This document shows positions 13,525 through 23,833 of a DNA stretch of 48,843 nucleotides, one piece after another. Positions within the stretch are counted from its first letter, which is position 1, and each line of letters opens with the position of its first letter. The notes under the pieces were generated by a model that saw only the letters and a list, made by a program, of their open reading frames with translations, had not been told where the DNA came from and searched no databases. Source of the DNA: Tsukamurella sp. M9C (GTDB lineage Bacteria; Actinomycetota; Actinomycetes; Mycobacteriales; Mycobacteriaceae); assembly GCF_020169415.1 (NCBI RefSeq), contig NZ_JAIULG010000035.1, forward strand, positions 1 through 48,843, in the 5' to 3' direction. Made by a program: the position numbers and the translations under genes.

Positions 13525-14865
13525 ATGACATCCACCCTGCGCGCGATCGCCGTCGTCGCCGCCACCGCCGCCCTCGCGTCCTGCTCCCTCGAGCCCGCGG
13601 CCGACGAGTCCACCCAGACCCTCGTGGTGGGCTATCAGTCCAAGACCATCAACACCGTGACCGCGGGAACCCTGCTGCGCGCCAAGGGCTTCCTCGAGAA
13701 GCGCCTCGCCGGGATCGGGAAGTTCCGCGTCGACTGGCAGGACTTCGACACCGGCGCCCCGATCACGAGCGGCATGCTCGCCGGCAAGATCCAGATCGGC
13801 TCCATGGGCGACTACCCGCTGCTGATCAACGGATCCCGCGCGCAGTCGAGCCCTGACACCGAGACCGCGATGCTCTCGGTGACCGGGTCGAGCGCGCGGG
13901 GCGCCCTCAACTCGGTGGTGGTCTCCCCCGGCTCGCCGCTGCGCTCGCTCGCGGACCTGCGGGGCAAGCAGGTCTCCGCGTCGGTCGGCTCCGCCGGGCA
14001 CGGCACCCTCGTCGCCGCGCTGAGCCGCGCGGGCATCGCCGTCGGCGATGTCACCGTCGTGAACCAGCAGCCGCAGGTCGGGGCGAGCGCGCTCGAATCC
14101 GGCCAGGTCCAGGCGCTGGCGCAGTTCGTCGCCTGGCCCGGACTCCTCGTTCGCCAGGGTAGGGCCCGCCTCCTCTACGACGGCGGCGAGCTGAACACGC
14201 CCACGCTGCACGGGGTCGTCGCCAACAAGAAGTACGCGGCGTCGCACCCGGACGTGGTGCGCGCCTTCCTCGAGGCGCAGCTCGACGCCACCGACTTCCA
14301 GCGGGAGCACCCCCTGCAGGCCGCGCAGGACGTCGCGCAGGCCAGCGGCCTCCCGGCCGAGGTCGTCTACCAGTACAACGGCCCGGGCGGCACCGACCCC
14401 AACCCGACGCTCGCCGCCCCACTCCTCGGAGCGCTCAAGGGCGACATCGGGTACCTGCAGTCGATCGGCCAGTTCGGCACACCGCTCGACGTCGACCGGT
14501 TCGTCGACCCGAAGCCCCTGGCCGACGCGCAGGTGGCGCGCGGCGGATTCCAGTACGACGCGGGCACTCCCGCGCCGAAGCCCACCGCGGAGATCTGGTT
14601 CGACGGCGCCGACGCCACCGAGACGGTCCCCGACGCGACGGCGCTGATCCGCTCGCTCGCCACGACCGACCGGAAGGTCCGCGCCGCGTACGTCTCCGAC
14701 GCGCTGACCGGAACCCGCTGGTACGCCGACCAATCACTGTGGCTGCGCGACGGCGCGACGCTCGTGCCCTTCGCCGGCCCCGACGCCCGTGACCGCTACC
14801 GCGCGGAGCACCCCGGCGCAGTCCCCGTCGAGTACCGCGCCCTCCTCGAGGAGGCCCGACGGTGA
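13525..14865 (+). CDS. lipoprotein solute-binding protein of a SsuA/NrtA-type ABC transporter, with C-terminal extension
   Basis: 446 residues. The signal peptide ends in a lipobox LASC with the modified Cys at 20, so the protein is membrane-anchored, consistent with lgt in this window. Residues about 32-340 show the NMT1/SsuA-like fold of nitrate/sulfonate/taurine binding proteins (TLVVGYQSKTINTVTAG, MLAGKIQIGSMGDYPLL, LADLRGKQVSASVGSAGHG). Residues about 345-446 are an extra domain whose pattern (AEIWFDG, VRAAYVSDALTGTRWYADQSLWLRDG, FAGPDARDRYRAEHPG) recalls the NosL-like fold. Family members usually end near residue 330-350, so this is an unusual addition. GGAGAA precedes ATG 13525; the stop overlaps the permease start by 4 nt. 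Confidence 0.83.
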   Translation: MTSTLRAIAVVAATAALASCSLEPAADESTQTLVVGYQSKTINTVTAGTLLRAKGFLEKRLAGIGKFRVDWQDFDTGAPITSGMLAGKIQIGSMGDYPLLINGSRAQSSPDTETAMLSVTGSSARGALNSVVVSPGSPLRSLADLRGKQVSASVGSAGHGTLVAALSRAGIAVGDVTVVNQQPQVGASALESGQVQALAQFVAWPGLLVRQGRARLLYDGGELNTPTLHGVVANKKYAASHPDVVRAFLEAQLDATDFQREHPLQAAQDVAQASGLPAEVVYQYNGPGGTDPNPTLAAPLLGALKGDIGYLQSIGQFGTPLDVDRFVDPKPLADAQVARGGFQYDAGTPAPKPTAEIWFDGADATETVPDATALIRSLATTDRKVRAAYVSDALTGTRWYADQSLWLRDGATLVPFAGPDARDRYRAEHPGAVPVEYRALLEEARR

Positions 14866-15701
14866 CCGCCCTCGACTCGCTCCCCGCCGCGGCGCTCCGG
14901 CGACCGGCCGCCGCTCCCGCCCGCCGCGCCGTGCTCCCGGCGTGGCCGGTGCGGGTGGCCGTCGTCGCCGCGGCGATCGGCGTCTGGCAGCTGCTCACCA
15001 CGCAGCACGTCGCGCTCGGCTGGATCCGGTTCGACACGCTCCCGTCGGCGAGCGCCGTCGCCGAGCGGTTCGCGCAGTCGGTCCGCACCGGCGAGTACTG
15101 GCTGGACCTCGCGCAGTCCCTGATCCGGATCGGCACCGGCTTCGCGGTCGCCGCGGCGCTCGGGATCGCCGCGGGCGTCGCGCTCGGCCGTTCCCGCGCC
15201 GCCGAGCTGACCTTCGGCACTCTCATCGAGCTCGTCCGGCCCATCCCCGCGATCGCGCTGGTCCCGGTGATGATCCTGCTGCTCCCGTCGTCCGAGGCGG
15301 GCATGGTCGCGATCACCGCGACGGCCGCGTTCTTCCCCATCGCGGTGAGCGTGCGGCACGCCGTCCGCGCCCTCCCGACCGTGTGGGAGGACTCCGTGCG
15401 CACCCAGGGCGGCGGCGACCTCGCCGTGCTGTGGCGCGTCGTGCTCCCCGGATCGCTGCCCGGCGTCTTCTCCGGGCTGTCGGTGGGCGTCGGCGTCGCG
15501 TGGATCTGCCTCGTCTCCGCCGAGATGATCTCCGGGCGCCTCGGAGTCGGCTACCGCACGTGGCAGTCGTACACGCTCGTCGACTACCCCGCGGTCTTCG
15601 TCGGCATGCTGACGATCGGCGTGCTCGGCTTCCTCACCTCCGCCGTCATCGAGCTGGCCGGCCGCCGGGTCACCCGCTGGCTGCCGCGGGGCGACCGATG
15701 A
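14862..15701 (+). CDS. ABC transporter permease (SsuC/TauC-like)
   Basis: 279 residues with about six membrane segments and the binding-protein-dependent permease signature (EAA loop region) around EDSVRTQGGGDLAVLWRVVLPGSLPGVFSGLSVGVGVAW. SsuC, TauC and NrtB share this layout. It would form the channel with the ATPase at 15698 and receive substrate from the lipoprotein at 13525. The GTG start overlaps the upstream stop (GTGA) and the stop overlaps the ATPase ATG (ATGA). Confidence 0.9.
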   Translation: MTALDSLPAAALRRPAAAPARRAVLPAWPVRVAVVAAAIGVWQLLTTQHVALGWIRFDTLPSASAVAERFAQSVRTGEYWLDLAQSLIRIGTGFAVAAALGIAAGVALGRSRAAELTFGTLIELVRPIPAIALVPVMILLLPSSEAGMVAITATAAFFPIAVSVRHAVRALPTVWEDSVRTQGGGDLAVLWRVVLPGSLPGVFSGLSVGVGVAWICLVSAEMISGRLGVGYRTWQSYTLVDYPAVFVGMLTIGVLGFLTSAVIELAGRRVTRWLPRGDR

Positions 15702-16450
15702 GCGCCCCGGCGGTCAGCCCGCCCGCGCAGCGCGACGGGCTGCGACTCAAACTCGACACCGTCGACCTCGGCTACCGCGGCGCGACCGCCGTGCGCGCGC
15801 TCGACCTCACCGTCGAGCCCGGCGAACGCCTGGTTCTGACGGGCCCGTCGGGCTGCGGCAAGTCGACCGTGCTGCGCGCGCTCGCCGGGCTGCTCCGCAC
15901 CGACGCCGGTGTCGTCCTCGCCGACGGTGCCCCCGTGACCGGCCCGGATCGCGACCGCGCCATGGTCTTCCAGGAGGACGCCCTCCTGCCCTGGCGCACT
16001 GTCGAGAACAACGTGCGGCTCGCGCTCGCGCTGCGGGGCGTGGCCCGGCACCGTCGCGCCGACGAGGCCCGGCGGTGGCTCGCCGAGGTCGGGCTGACCG
16101 CCTACGCGAAGCACCTGCCCCGCGAGCTGTCCGGCGGCATGCGGCAGCGGGTCCAGCTCGCCCGCGGCCTCGCGGGTGCGCCCCGCGCCGTACTCATGGA
16201 CGAGCCCTTCGGCGCGCTCGACGCGCAGACCCGCGGCGACATGCAGCGGCTGCTGCTGCGCACGCTCGACGCCCACCCCGCCACCGTAGTCTTCGTCACC
16301 CACGACGTGGACGAGGCGATCTTGCTCGGCGACCGCATCGTCGTCCTCGGCCGCCGCGGCGAACCCGTCCGCGCGTCCTTCGACGTGCGCCGCGCACCGT
16401 CGGCCTCCGCCCTGCGCGCGGGCGTCGTCGACGCCCTCACCGACCGCTGA
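15698..16450 (+). CDS. ABC transporter ATP-binding protein (SsuB/TauB-like)
   Basis: 250 residues with Walker A GPSGCGKST, the Q-loop in MVFQEDALLPWRTVENNV, signature LSGGMRQRVQLARGLAGAPRAVLMDEPFGALD (signature plus Walker B and D-loop) and the switch His in FVTHDVDEA. The LLPW-T-xxNV context is typical of the nitrate/sulfonate/taurine importer ATPases. It powers the importer encoded just upstream. The flavoprotein gene begins 17 nt after its stop. Confidence 0.93.
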   Translation: MSAPAVSPPAQRDGLRLKLDTVDLGYRGATAVRALDLTVEPGERLVLTGPSGCGKSTVLRALAGLLRTDAGVVLADGAPVTGPDRDRAMVFQEDALLPWRTVENNVRLALALRGVARHRRADEARRWLAEVGLTAYAKHLPRELSGGMRQRVQLARGLAGAPRAVLMDEPFGALDAQTRGDMQRLLLRTLDAHPATVVFVTHDVDEAILLGDRIVVLGRRGEPVRASFDVRRAPSASALRAGVVDALTDR

Positions 16451-16467
16451 CCAGCATCAGGAGTTCC

Positions 16468-19149
16468 ATGGACATCCCCGAGATCGCCGACCGCACCCGC
16501 CTGGACTGCGACGTGCTCGTGATCGGCGGCGGGACCGCCGGCACGATGGCGGCGCTCACCGCGGCCGAGGCCGGCGCCGACGTGCTGCTGCTCGACAAGT
16601 CGCACGTGCGGCACTCCGGCGCGCTGGCGATGGGCATGGACGGCGTGAACAACGCCGTCATCCCCGGCAAGGCCGCGCCCGAGGACTACGTCGCCGAGAT
16701 CACCCGCGCCAACGACGGCATCGTCAACCAGAGCACCGTCTACCAGACGGCGACCCGTGGTTTCGCGATGATCCAGCGCCTCGAGCGGTACGGCGTGAAG
16801 TTCGAGAAGGACGAGTACGGCGAGTACGCCGTGCGTCGCGTGCACCGGTCCGGCTCGTACGTGCTGCCGATGCCCGAGGGCAAGGACGTGAAGAAGGCGC
16901 TGTACCGGGTGCTGCGGCAGAAGAAGATGCGCGAGCGCATCCGGATCGAGAACCGCGTGATGCCGGTGCGGGTGCTGACCACCGGCAGCGGGTCCGATCG
17001 GCGGGCCGTGGGCGCGGTCGCCTTCAACACGCGGACGGGCGAATTCGTCGAGATCCGTGCCGGCGCGGTCGTGCTGGCGACGGGGCCGTGCGGCCGGCTG
17101 GGCCTGCCCGCGTCGGGGTATCTCTACGGCACCTACGAGAACCCGGCGAACGCCGGCGACGGTTACGCGATGGCCTATCACGCGGGCGCCGAGCTCAGCG
17201 GCATCGAGTGCTTCCAGATCAATCCGCTGATCAAGGACTACAACGGGCCCGCGTGCGCCTACGTGGCGAACCCGTTCGGCGGCTACCAGGTGAACGCCCG
17301 GGGCGAGCGCTTCGTGGATTCGGATTACTGGTCCGGCCAGATGATCGCCGAGGTGAAGTCCGAGATCGATTCCGCCCGTGGGCCGATCTACCTCAAGGTC
17401 TCGCATCTGCCGGAGGAGACGCTCGGCGAGCTGGAGTCGATCCTGCACACCACCGAGCGACCGACGCGTGGCACCTTCCACGCGAACCGCGGCCACGACT
17501 ACCGCACGCACGACATCGAGATGCACGTCTCCGAGATCGGGCTGTGCGGTGGGCATTCCGCATCCGGGGTGTGGGTCGACGAGAACGCCCGCACCACCGT
17601 GCCCGGCCTGTACGCGGCGGGCGACCTGGCGTGCGTGCCGCACAACTACATGATCGGCGCCTTCGTCTTCGGCGAGCTTGCCGGGGCTGACGCGGTGCGG
17701 CACGCGCGCACGACGACACCCGTGGCGGACGGCCTGGAGTCGCAGGTCGCCGCCGCGCACGAGCTGATCTACGGCCCGGCGCGCAGGCCCGACGGTCCGC
17801 CGCAGCCCCAGGTCGAGTACAAGCTGCGCCGCTTCGTCAACGACTACATCGCGCCGCCGAAGACCGCACCGAAGCTGACCATCGCGATCGAGACCTTCGA
17901 GCGGATGCGCGGCGAGGTGGACGGCCTCGGGGCGCGGACGCCGCACGAGCTGATGCGCTGCGTGGAGGTCTCGTTCATCCGCGACTGCGCGGAGATGGCG
18001 GCGAAGGCGTCGCTGGCGCGCACCGAATCCCGGTGGGGGCTCTACCACGACCGCCCGGATCTGCCGGAGCGCGACGACGAGCGGTGGGGCCGGCACCTGA
18101 ACCTGAGGTTGGGCGCCGACGGCGAGATGGAGTTCCTGACCCGGCCCGTGGCGCCGTACCTGGTGGCCGTCGACGAGTTCGACCACATCCCGGGGTCGTC
18201 GGCCACCGTCGAGGTGCTGGGGCCGCTGGCGGTGGCGCCGATCGGCGCGATCCCCGCTGCGGCCGAACGGCCGGCATCGGTGCCCGCGGTATCGCCACGG
18301 CTGCGCGAGCTGCTCGTGCTGGACGGCCCCTCCGTCGCGGAACTCTCTCCGTTCCTGTCCGATCCGGACACGACGGTGCGGCGCAGCGCGGTGTCCTTCC
18401 TCGTCGAGGGCGCGCCCGACGGCTTCCTCGCTCCCCTCGTCGCTGCGCTCGGCGACGCGGACGCCGCGGTCCGGCGCGCGGCCGCCGCGGGTCTGATCGA
18501 GCTGGTGGAGGTGCTGCCGTCCGCGGACGGGCTCGCCGAGTTCCTCGGCTCGGCGGACGCCGTGGTGCGGGCGGCCGTCGGCAACCTCCTGCGCTCGCTC
18601 AAGGCCGGGACGGTGGAGCAGTTCGCCGCCCTGCTCGGCGACGGCGACCATCGCGTACGCGTGGTGGGCGTGAGCGGGCTGGTCTCCCACGACGATTGGG
18701 CCGCGCTGGCGCCCGCGACCGACGACGCCAACCGGGAGGTGCGGATCGCCGTGGCCGCGGGCCTGGCGACCGTGGGCCGCGGCGGTGTCGATGCGGTGCG
18801 CGGCCTCGCCGGTGACCACGACCCGCTGGTCCGAGCCGCGGCTTTCGAGGCCCTGGGCGTGCTCGGCGATGCCACTGACCTCGACCTGCTCGGTGCCGGC
18901 CTCGCCGATCGGGCGTGGCAGGTGCGGCAGGGGGCGGCGCGGGGCGCCGTCGCGCTGGGGCCCGACGGTGCCGTCGCCGCACTCGAGTCCGCCCTCGGCG
19001 ACCCGCACCTGGACGTGCGCAAGGCGGCCGTCGTGACGCTCCGAACGTGGCCGGAGGTGCCGGCGGTCGCCGCCGCACTCACCGCCGCGCTGGAGGACTC
19101 CGACGCCGACGTCCGCGCGCACGCGCGGCTGGCACTCGCGGCAGTGTGA
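16468..19149 (+). CDS. AprA/AsfA-like FAD flavoprotein fused to HEAT repeats
   Basis: 893 residues. Residues 1 to about 560 are a fumarate reductase/SdhA/AprA-superfamily flavoprotein: Rossmann motif VLVIGGGTAGTMAA (17-30), FAD contacts in LLDKSHVRHSGALAMGMDG, VVLATGPCGRLGLPASG, and the C-terminal FAD motif VPGLYAAGDLACVPHNYMIGAFVFGELAG. A SdhA-like helical region follows (KLRRFVNDYIAPPK ... RWGLYHDRPDLPERDD). From about residue 610 to the end there are roughly nine PBS-lyase-type HEAT repeats (for example DPDTTVRRSAVSFLVEG, DADAAVRRAAAAGLIEL, DPHLDVRKAAVVTLRTW). With the ferredoxin and SsuABC-like importer this resembles asfAB, the arylsulfonate reductase pair of Pseudomonas. A role in reductive release of sulfur from a sulfonate is an inference; the HEAT array may dock the ferredoxin. 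Confidence 0.82.
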   Translation: MDIPEIADRTRLDCDVLVIGGGTAGTMAALTAAEAGADVLLLDKSHVRHSGALAMGMDGVNNAVIPGKAAPEDYVAEITRANDGIVNQSTVYQTATRGFAMIQRLERYGVKFEKDEYGEYAVRRVHRSGSYVLPMPEGKDVKKALYRVLRQKKMRERIRIENRVMPVRVLTTGSGSDRRAVGAVAFNTRTGEFVEIRAGAVVLATGPCGRLGLPASGYLYGTYENPANAGDGYAMAYHAGAELSGIECFQINPLIKDYNGPACAYVANPFGGYQVNARGERFVDSDYWSGQMIAEVKSEIDSARGPIYLKVSHLPEETLGELESILHTTERPTRGTFHANRGHDYRTHDIEMHVSEIGLCGGHSASGVWVDENARTTVPGLYAAGDLACVPHNYMIGAFVFGELAGADAVRHARTTTPVADGLESQVAAAHELIYGPARRPDGPPQPQVEYKLRRFVNDYIAPPKTAPKLTIAIETFERMRGEVDGLGARTPHELMRCVEVSFIRDCAEMAAKASLARTESRWGLYHDRPDLPERDDERWGRHLNLRLGADGEMEFLTRPVAPYLVAVDEFDHIPGSSATVEVLGPLAVAPIGAIPAAAERPASVPAVSPRLRELLVLDGPSVAELSPFLSDPDTTVRRSAVSFLVEGAPDGFLAPLVAALGDADAAVRRAAAAGLIELVEVLPSADGLAEFLGSADAVVRAAVGNLLRSLKAGTVEQFAALLGDGDHRVRVVGVSGLVSHDDWAALAPATDDANREVRIAVAAGLATVGRGGVDAVRGLAGDHDPLVRAAAFEALGVLGDATDLDLLGAGLADRAWQVRQGAARGAVALGPDGAVAALESALGDPHLDVRKAAVVTLRTWPEVPAVAAALTAALEDSDADVRAHARLALAAV

Positions 19150-19156
19150 CGCGCGC

Positions 19157-19747
19157 TCAGCCCGCAGAGGGGTGCGCGGTCACCGGCAGGCCGATCTCCA
19201 GCATGCGAACGATCGACGGCGGGGTGAGCAGGCGCAACTCCCCCGGCGGTGCGGCCGGGGTGTAGCCCTCGAAGCTCCAGCGCAGCCAGGCGTCGTGCCA
19301 CCGGAGGTATGCGTGCGTGCCGTCGGTGACCACGGCACCGTCGGGCGGCGTCGCGGTGACGGGCTCGTTCCCGGCCCGGCGCTCGGCGCGCAGCGCCCGG
19401 TCCATCGCCTTCGGCGTGTTCTCGACGTCGGGGTTCGCGAGGGCCCAGAGCCGCTTGAACTCGCGGTAGTCGGCGTTGCGGCACTCGCCGCACGGGCGGT
19501 GGCCGGCGGCGTAGGCGGTGGCCTCGTCGAAGAGGAAGAGCTGTGTGTACTTGCGGGGCTCGGGTTCCCGCGGCGAGCGGTAGCGGCCGTTGAAGTCGAG
19601 CCGGCACGCGATCCACATGGCGTTCGCGTGCTCACGGACGACGGTGCCGGTCTCGTCGTGCAGGATCCCGCGGTTGCCCAGGAAAGCACCGCGGGCCGGA
19701 TCGGCGACGATCCGGCCCCACGGGTCGATCCTGTTGCGCAGCGGCAT
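19157..19747 (-). CDS. conserved hypothetical protein with an Ada-like GHRPCGEC motif
   Basis: 196 residues, no membrane segment, no full family recognised. The stretch FLFDEATAYAAGHRPCGECRNADYREFKRLW resembles the second half of the zinc-binding Ada methyl-acceptor fold (AxxAGxRPCxxC), and an earlier Cys occurs in WIACRLDF, so a small metal site is possible. The N-terminal part (IDPWGRIVADPARGAFLGNRGILHD) and C-terminal part (HAYLRWHDAWLRWSFEGYTP) have no motif I can name. The gene starts 12 nt after sufT on the same strand and could be the last member of the suf transcript; it converges on the flavoprotein gene with a 7-nt gap. Confidence 0.7.
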   Translation of the reverse strand: MPLRNRIDPWGRIVADPARGAFLGNRGILHDETGTVVREHANAMWIACRLDFNGRYRSPREPEPRKYTQLFLFDEATAYAAGHRPCGECRNADYREFKRLWALANPDVENTPKAMDRALRAERRAGNEPVTATPPDGAVVTDGTHAYLRWHDAWLRWSFEGYTPAAPPGELRLLTPPSIVRMLEIGLPVTAHPSAG

Positions 19748-19759
19748 CGCCGGCGGTCT

Positions 19760-20146
19760 CTAGACGGTGAAGCCCAGGGCGCGCAGCTGCTCGCGGCCGT
19801 CGTCGGTGATCTTGTCCGGGCCCCACGGCGGCATCCAGACCCAGTTGATCTTGGCGTCGGTGGCGAGGCCGGACGAGACCAGCGCGGCGCGGGTCTGGTC
19901 CTCGATGACGTCGGTCAGCGGGCACGCCGCCGAGGTCAGGGTCATGTCGATGGTGACCGCGGCGTCGTCGTCGACCCGCAGGTCGTAGACGAGGCCCAGG
20001 TCGACCACGTTGATGCCCAGCTCGGGGTCGACCACGTCACGCATGGCCTCCTCGACGTCGAACAGGGTGGGCAGGTTCAGCGGGTTGTCGCCGGCCTGCG
20101 CCGGGTCGGCCGCGGTGCCGGCGGCCTCAGCAGTGTTCTCGCTCAT
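19760..20146 (-). CDS. sufT: SufT-type metal-sulfur cluster assembly factor
   Basis: 128 residues of the MIP18/DUF59 family: DVEEAMRDVVDPELGINVVDLGLVYDLRVD, then MTLTSAACPLTDVIEDQTRAAL with the conserved reactive Cys, then VWMPPWGPDKITDDGREQLRALGF. It helps mature Fe-S proteins downstream of the SUF scaffold. Last suf gene: its ATG overlaps the sufU stop (ATGA), and GAGGAG lies ahead of the ATG. An acidic, Ala-rich N-terminal 25 residues precede the domain. Confidence 0.93.
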   Translation of the reverse strand: MSENTAEAAGTAADPAQAGDNPLNLPTLFDVEEAMRDVVDPELGINVVDLGLVYDLRVDDDAAVTIDMTLTSAACPLTDVIEDQTRAALVSSGLATDAKINWVWMPPWGPDKITDDGREQLRALGFTV

Positions 20147-20600
20147 GCCGTCTTCTCCTCCGAGTCGATGATCTGGGACAGCGCGTCCTTGAACGCCATC
20201 CAGCCGAGCAGTGCGCACTTGACGCGCGCGGGGTACTTCGCGACGCCGGCGAAGGCGATGCCGTCACCGATGAGGTCCTCGTCGCCCTCGACCTGGCCCC
20301 GGGACTGCAGCATCTCCGTGTAGGACTGCAGCATCTTCAGAGCGTCGCCGACGGGCTCGCCGATCACCTGGTCGGTGAGGACCGAGGTGGAGGCCTGCGA
20401 GATCGAGCAGCCCTGGCCGTCGTAGGAGACGTCGACGACGGTCTCGTGGTCGTCGGACAGGTGCACCCGCAGGGTCACCTCGTCGCCGCAGGTGGGGTTG
20501 ACGTGGTGGACCTCGGCCTCGAAGGGCTCGCGCAGCCCGCGGCCGTGCGGGTGCTTGTAGTGGTCCAGGATCACGTCCTGGTACATCTGCTCCATGCGCA

Positions 20601-20601
<1 letters not shown>
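20143..20601 (-). CDS. sufU: SufU sulfur-transfer protein of Fe-S assembly
   Basis: 152 residues, IscU-like fold, with the three conserved Cys in NPTCGDEVTLRV, GQGCSISQAS and VKCALLGWMAF plus the Asp next to the first Cys. In Gram-positive bacteria SufU is a zinc-dependent acceptor that takes persulfide sulfur from SufS. ATG 20601 overlaps the sufS stop by one base (TGATG); a second in-frame ATG two codons later is possible. Confidence 0.95.
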
Positions 20602-22639
<2,038 letters not shown>

Positions 22640-22657
22640 AATGATTCCCTATCAGTC

Positions 22658-23833
22658 TTAGACGCCGGCGGTGGCGAGTTCGTTCTCGATGGCTGCGGAG
22701 AGCCGCTCACGCAGCTCGGGGACGGAGATCCGGTCGATCAGCTCCTGGAAGAAGCCGCGCACGACCAGGCGGCGGGCCTCGTCCTCGGGGATGCCGCGCG
22801 AGCGCAGGTAGAACAGCTGCTCGTCGTCGAACCGGCCGGTGGCGCTGGCGTGGCCCGCGCCCTCGATCTCGCCGGTCTCGATCTCCAGGTTCGGCACCGA
22901 GTCGGCGCGGGCACCGTCGGTGAGGACCAGGTTGCGGTTGAGCTCGAAGGTGTCGGTGCCCTCGGCCTCGGCGCGGATCAGCACGTCGCCGACCCACACG
23001 GTGTGCGCGTCGGGCCGCTTCGAGGACGGATCGCCCTGCAGCGCGCCCTTGTAGACCACGTTCGACTTGCAGTTCGGCACCGAGTGGTCGACCAGCAGGC
23101 GCTGCTCGAGGTGCTGCCCGTCGTCGGCGAAGTAGAGGCCGAACAGCTCGGCGTTGCCGCCGGGGGCGTCGAACTGCACTCGCGGAGTCATGCGGACGAG
23201 CTCGCCGCCGAGCTGCACCGCGAAGTGCCGGACGTGGGCGTCGCGGCCCACGCGCACGTGGTGCTGGGTGACCCACACGGCGTCGTCGGCGAAGTCCTGC
23301 GCGTCGATGATCTGCAGCGCCGCACCGTCGCCGAGGATGATCTCGATGTTCTCGGCGACCGTGCCCGAACCGGTGTGATCGAGCACGACCACGGCGCGGG
23401 CGTGCCGCTCGAGCCGCACCTGGACGTGGGTGAAGGCCGTCTTGCCCTCGCCCGGTCCGGCGATCCGCACGAAGACGGGCTCCGCGACCTCGGCCTCCTT
23501 GGCGACGGTCAGCACGAAGGCCTCCGTCATGGAGGTGAAGGCCTGCGCCGCGACGCGGTCGAAGGGCGTGCCGCCCTGGCCGAGGCGCTCGTCGCCCTTG
23601 GCGACGGTCTCGAAGGTCACGCCCTCGGGCGTGGCGTCGACGGTGGCGGTCACGGCCCCGTCGGCCTGGGCGGAACCGTCGTGCAGCCCCTTGAGGCGGC
23701 GCAGCGGCGTGAACCGCCAGGCCTCGTCGCGGTGGCTGGGGATCTCGAAGGCGGCCGCGTCGAAGGACGTGAACAGCTCGCCCTTGTTGGCGACGGGGTG
23801 GGCCTCGACGGCCTCGTTGAGAGTGTTGCTCAC
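22658..23833 (-). CDS. sufD: SufD scaffold protein of Fe-S assembly
   Basis: 391 residues. The C-terminal half is a beta-helix with the conserved HSVPNCKSNVVYKG, GHASATGRFDDEQLFYLRSRGI and EARRLVVRGFFQELIDRI stretches of the SufBD family; the N-terminus has EAWRFTPLRRLKG. GTG 23833 shares one base with the sufB stop (TAGTG). Works as the SufB/SufC partner. Confidence 0.95.
   Translation of the reverse strand: MSNTLNEAVEAHPVANKGELFTSFDAAAFEIPSHRDEAWRFTPLRRLKGLHDGSAQADGAVTATVDATPEGVTFETVAKGDERLGQGGTPFDRVAAQAFTSMTEAFVLTVAKEAEVAEPVFVRIAGPGEGKTAFTHVQVRLERHARAVVVLDHTGSGTVAENIEIILGDGAALQIIDAQDFADDAVWVTQHHVRVGRDAHVRHFAVQLGGELVRMTPRVQFDAPGGNAELFGLYFADDGQHLEQRLLVDHSVPNCKSNVVYKGALQGDPSSKRPDAHTVWVGDVLIRAEAEGTDTFELNRNLVLTDGARADSVPNLEIETGEIEGAGHASATGRFDDEQLFYLRSRGIPEDEARRLVVRGFFQELIDRISVPELRERLSAAIENELATAGV

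Noticed and set aside
16468-18290. Reading the flavoprotein as fumarate reductase or succinate dehydrogenase
   Set aside because: No sdhB/sdhC/sdhD-like genes accompany it; its partners are a small AprB-like ferredoxin and a sulfonate-type importer, which fits AprA/AsfA better.
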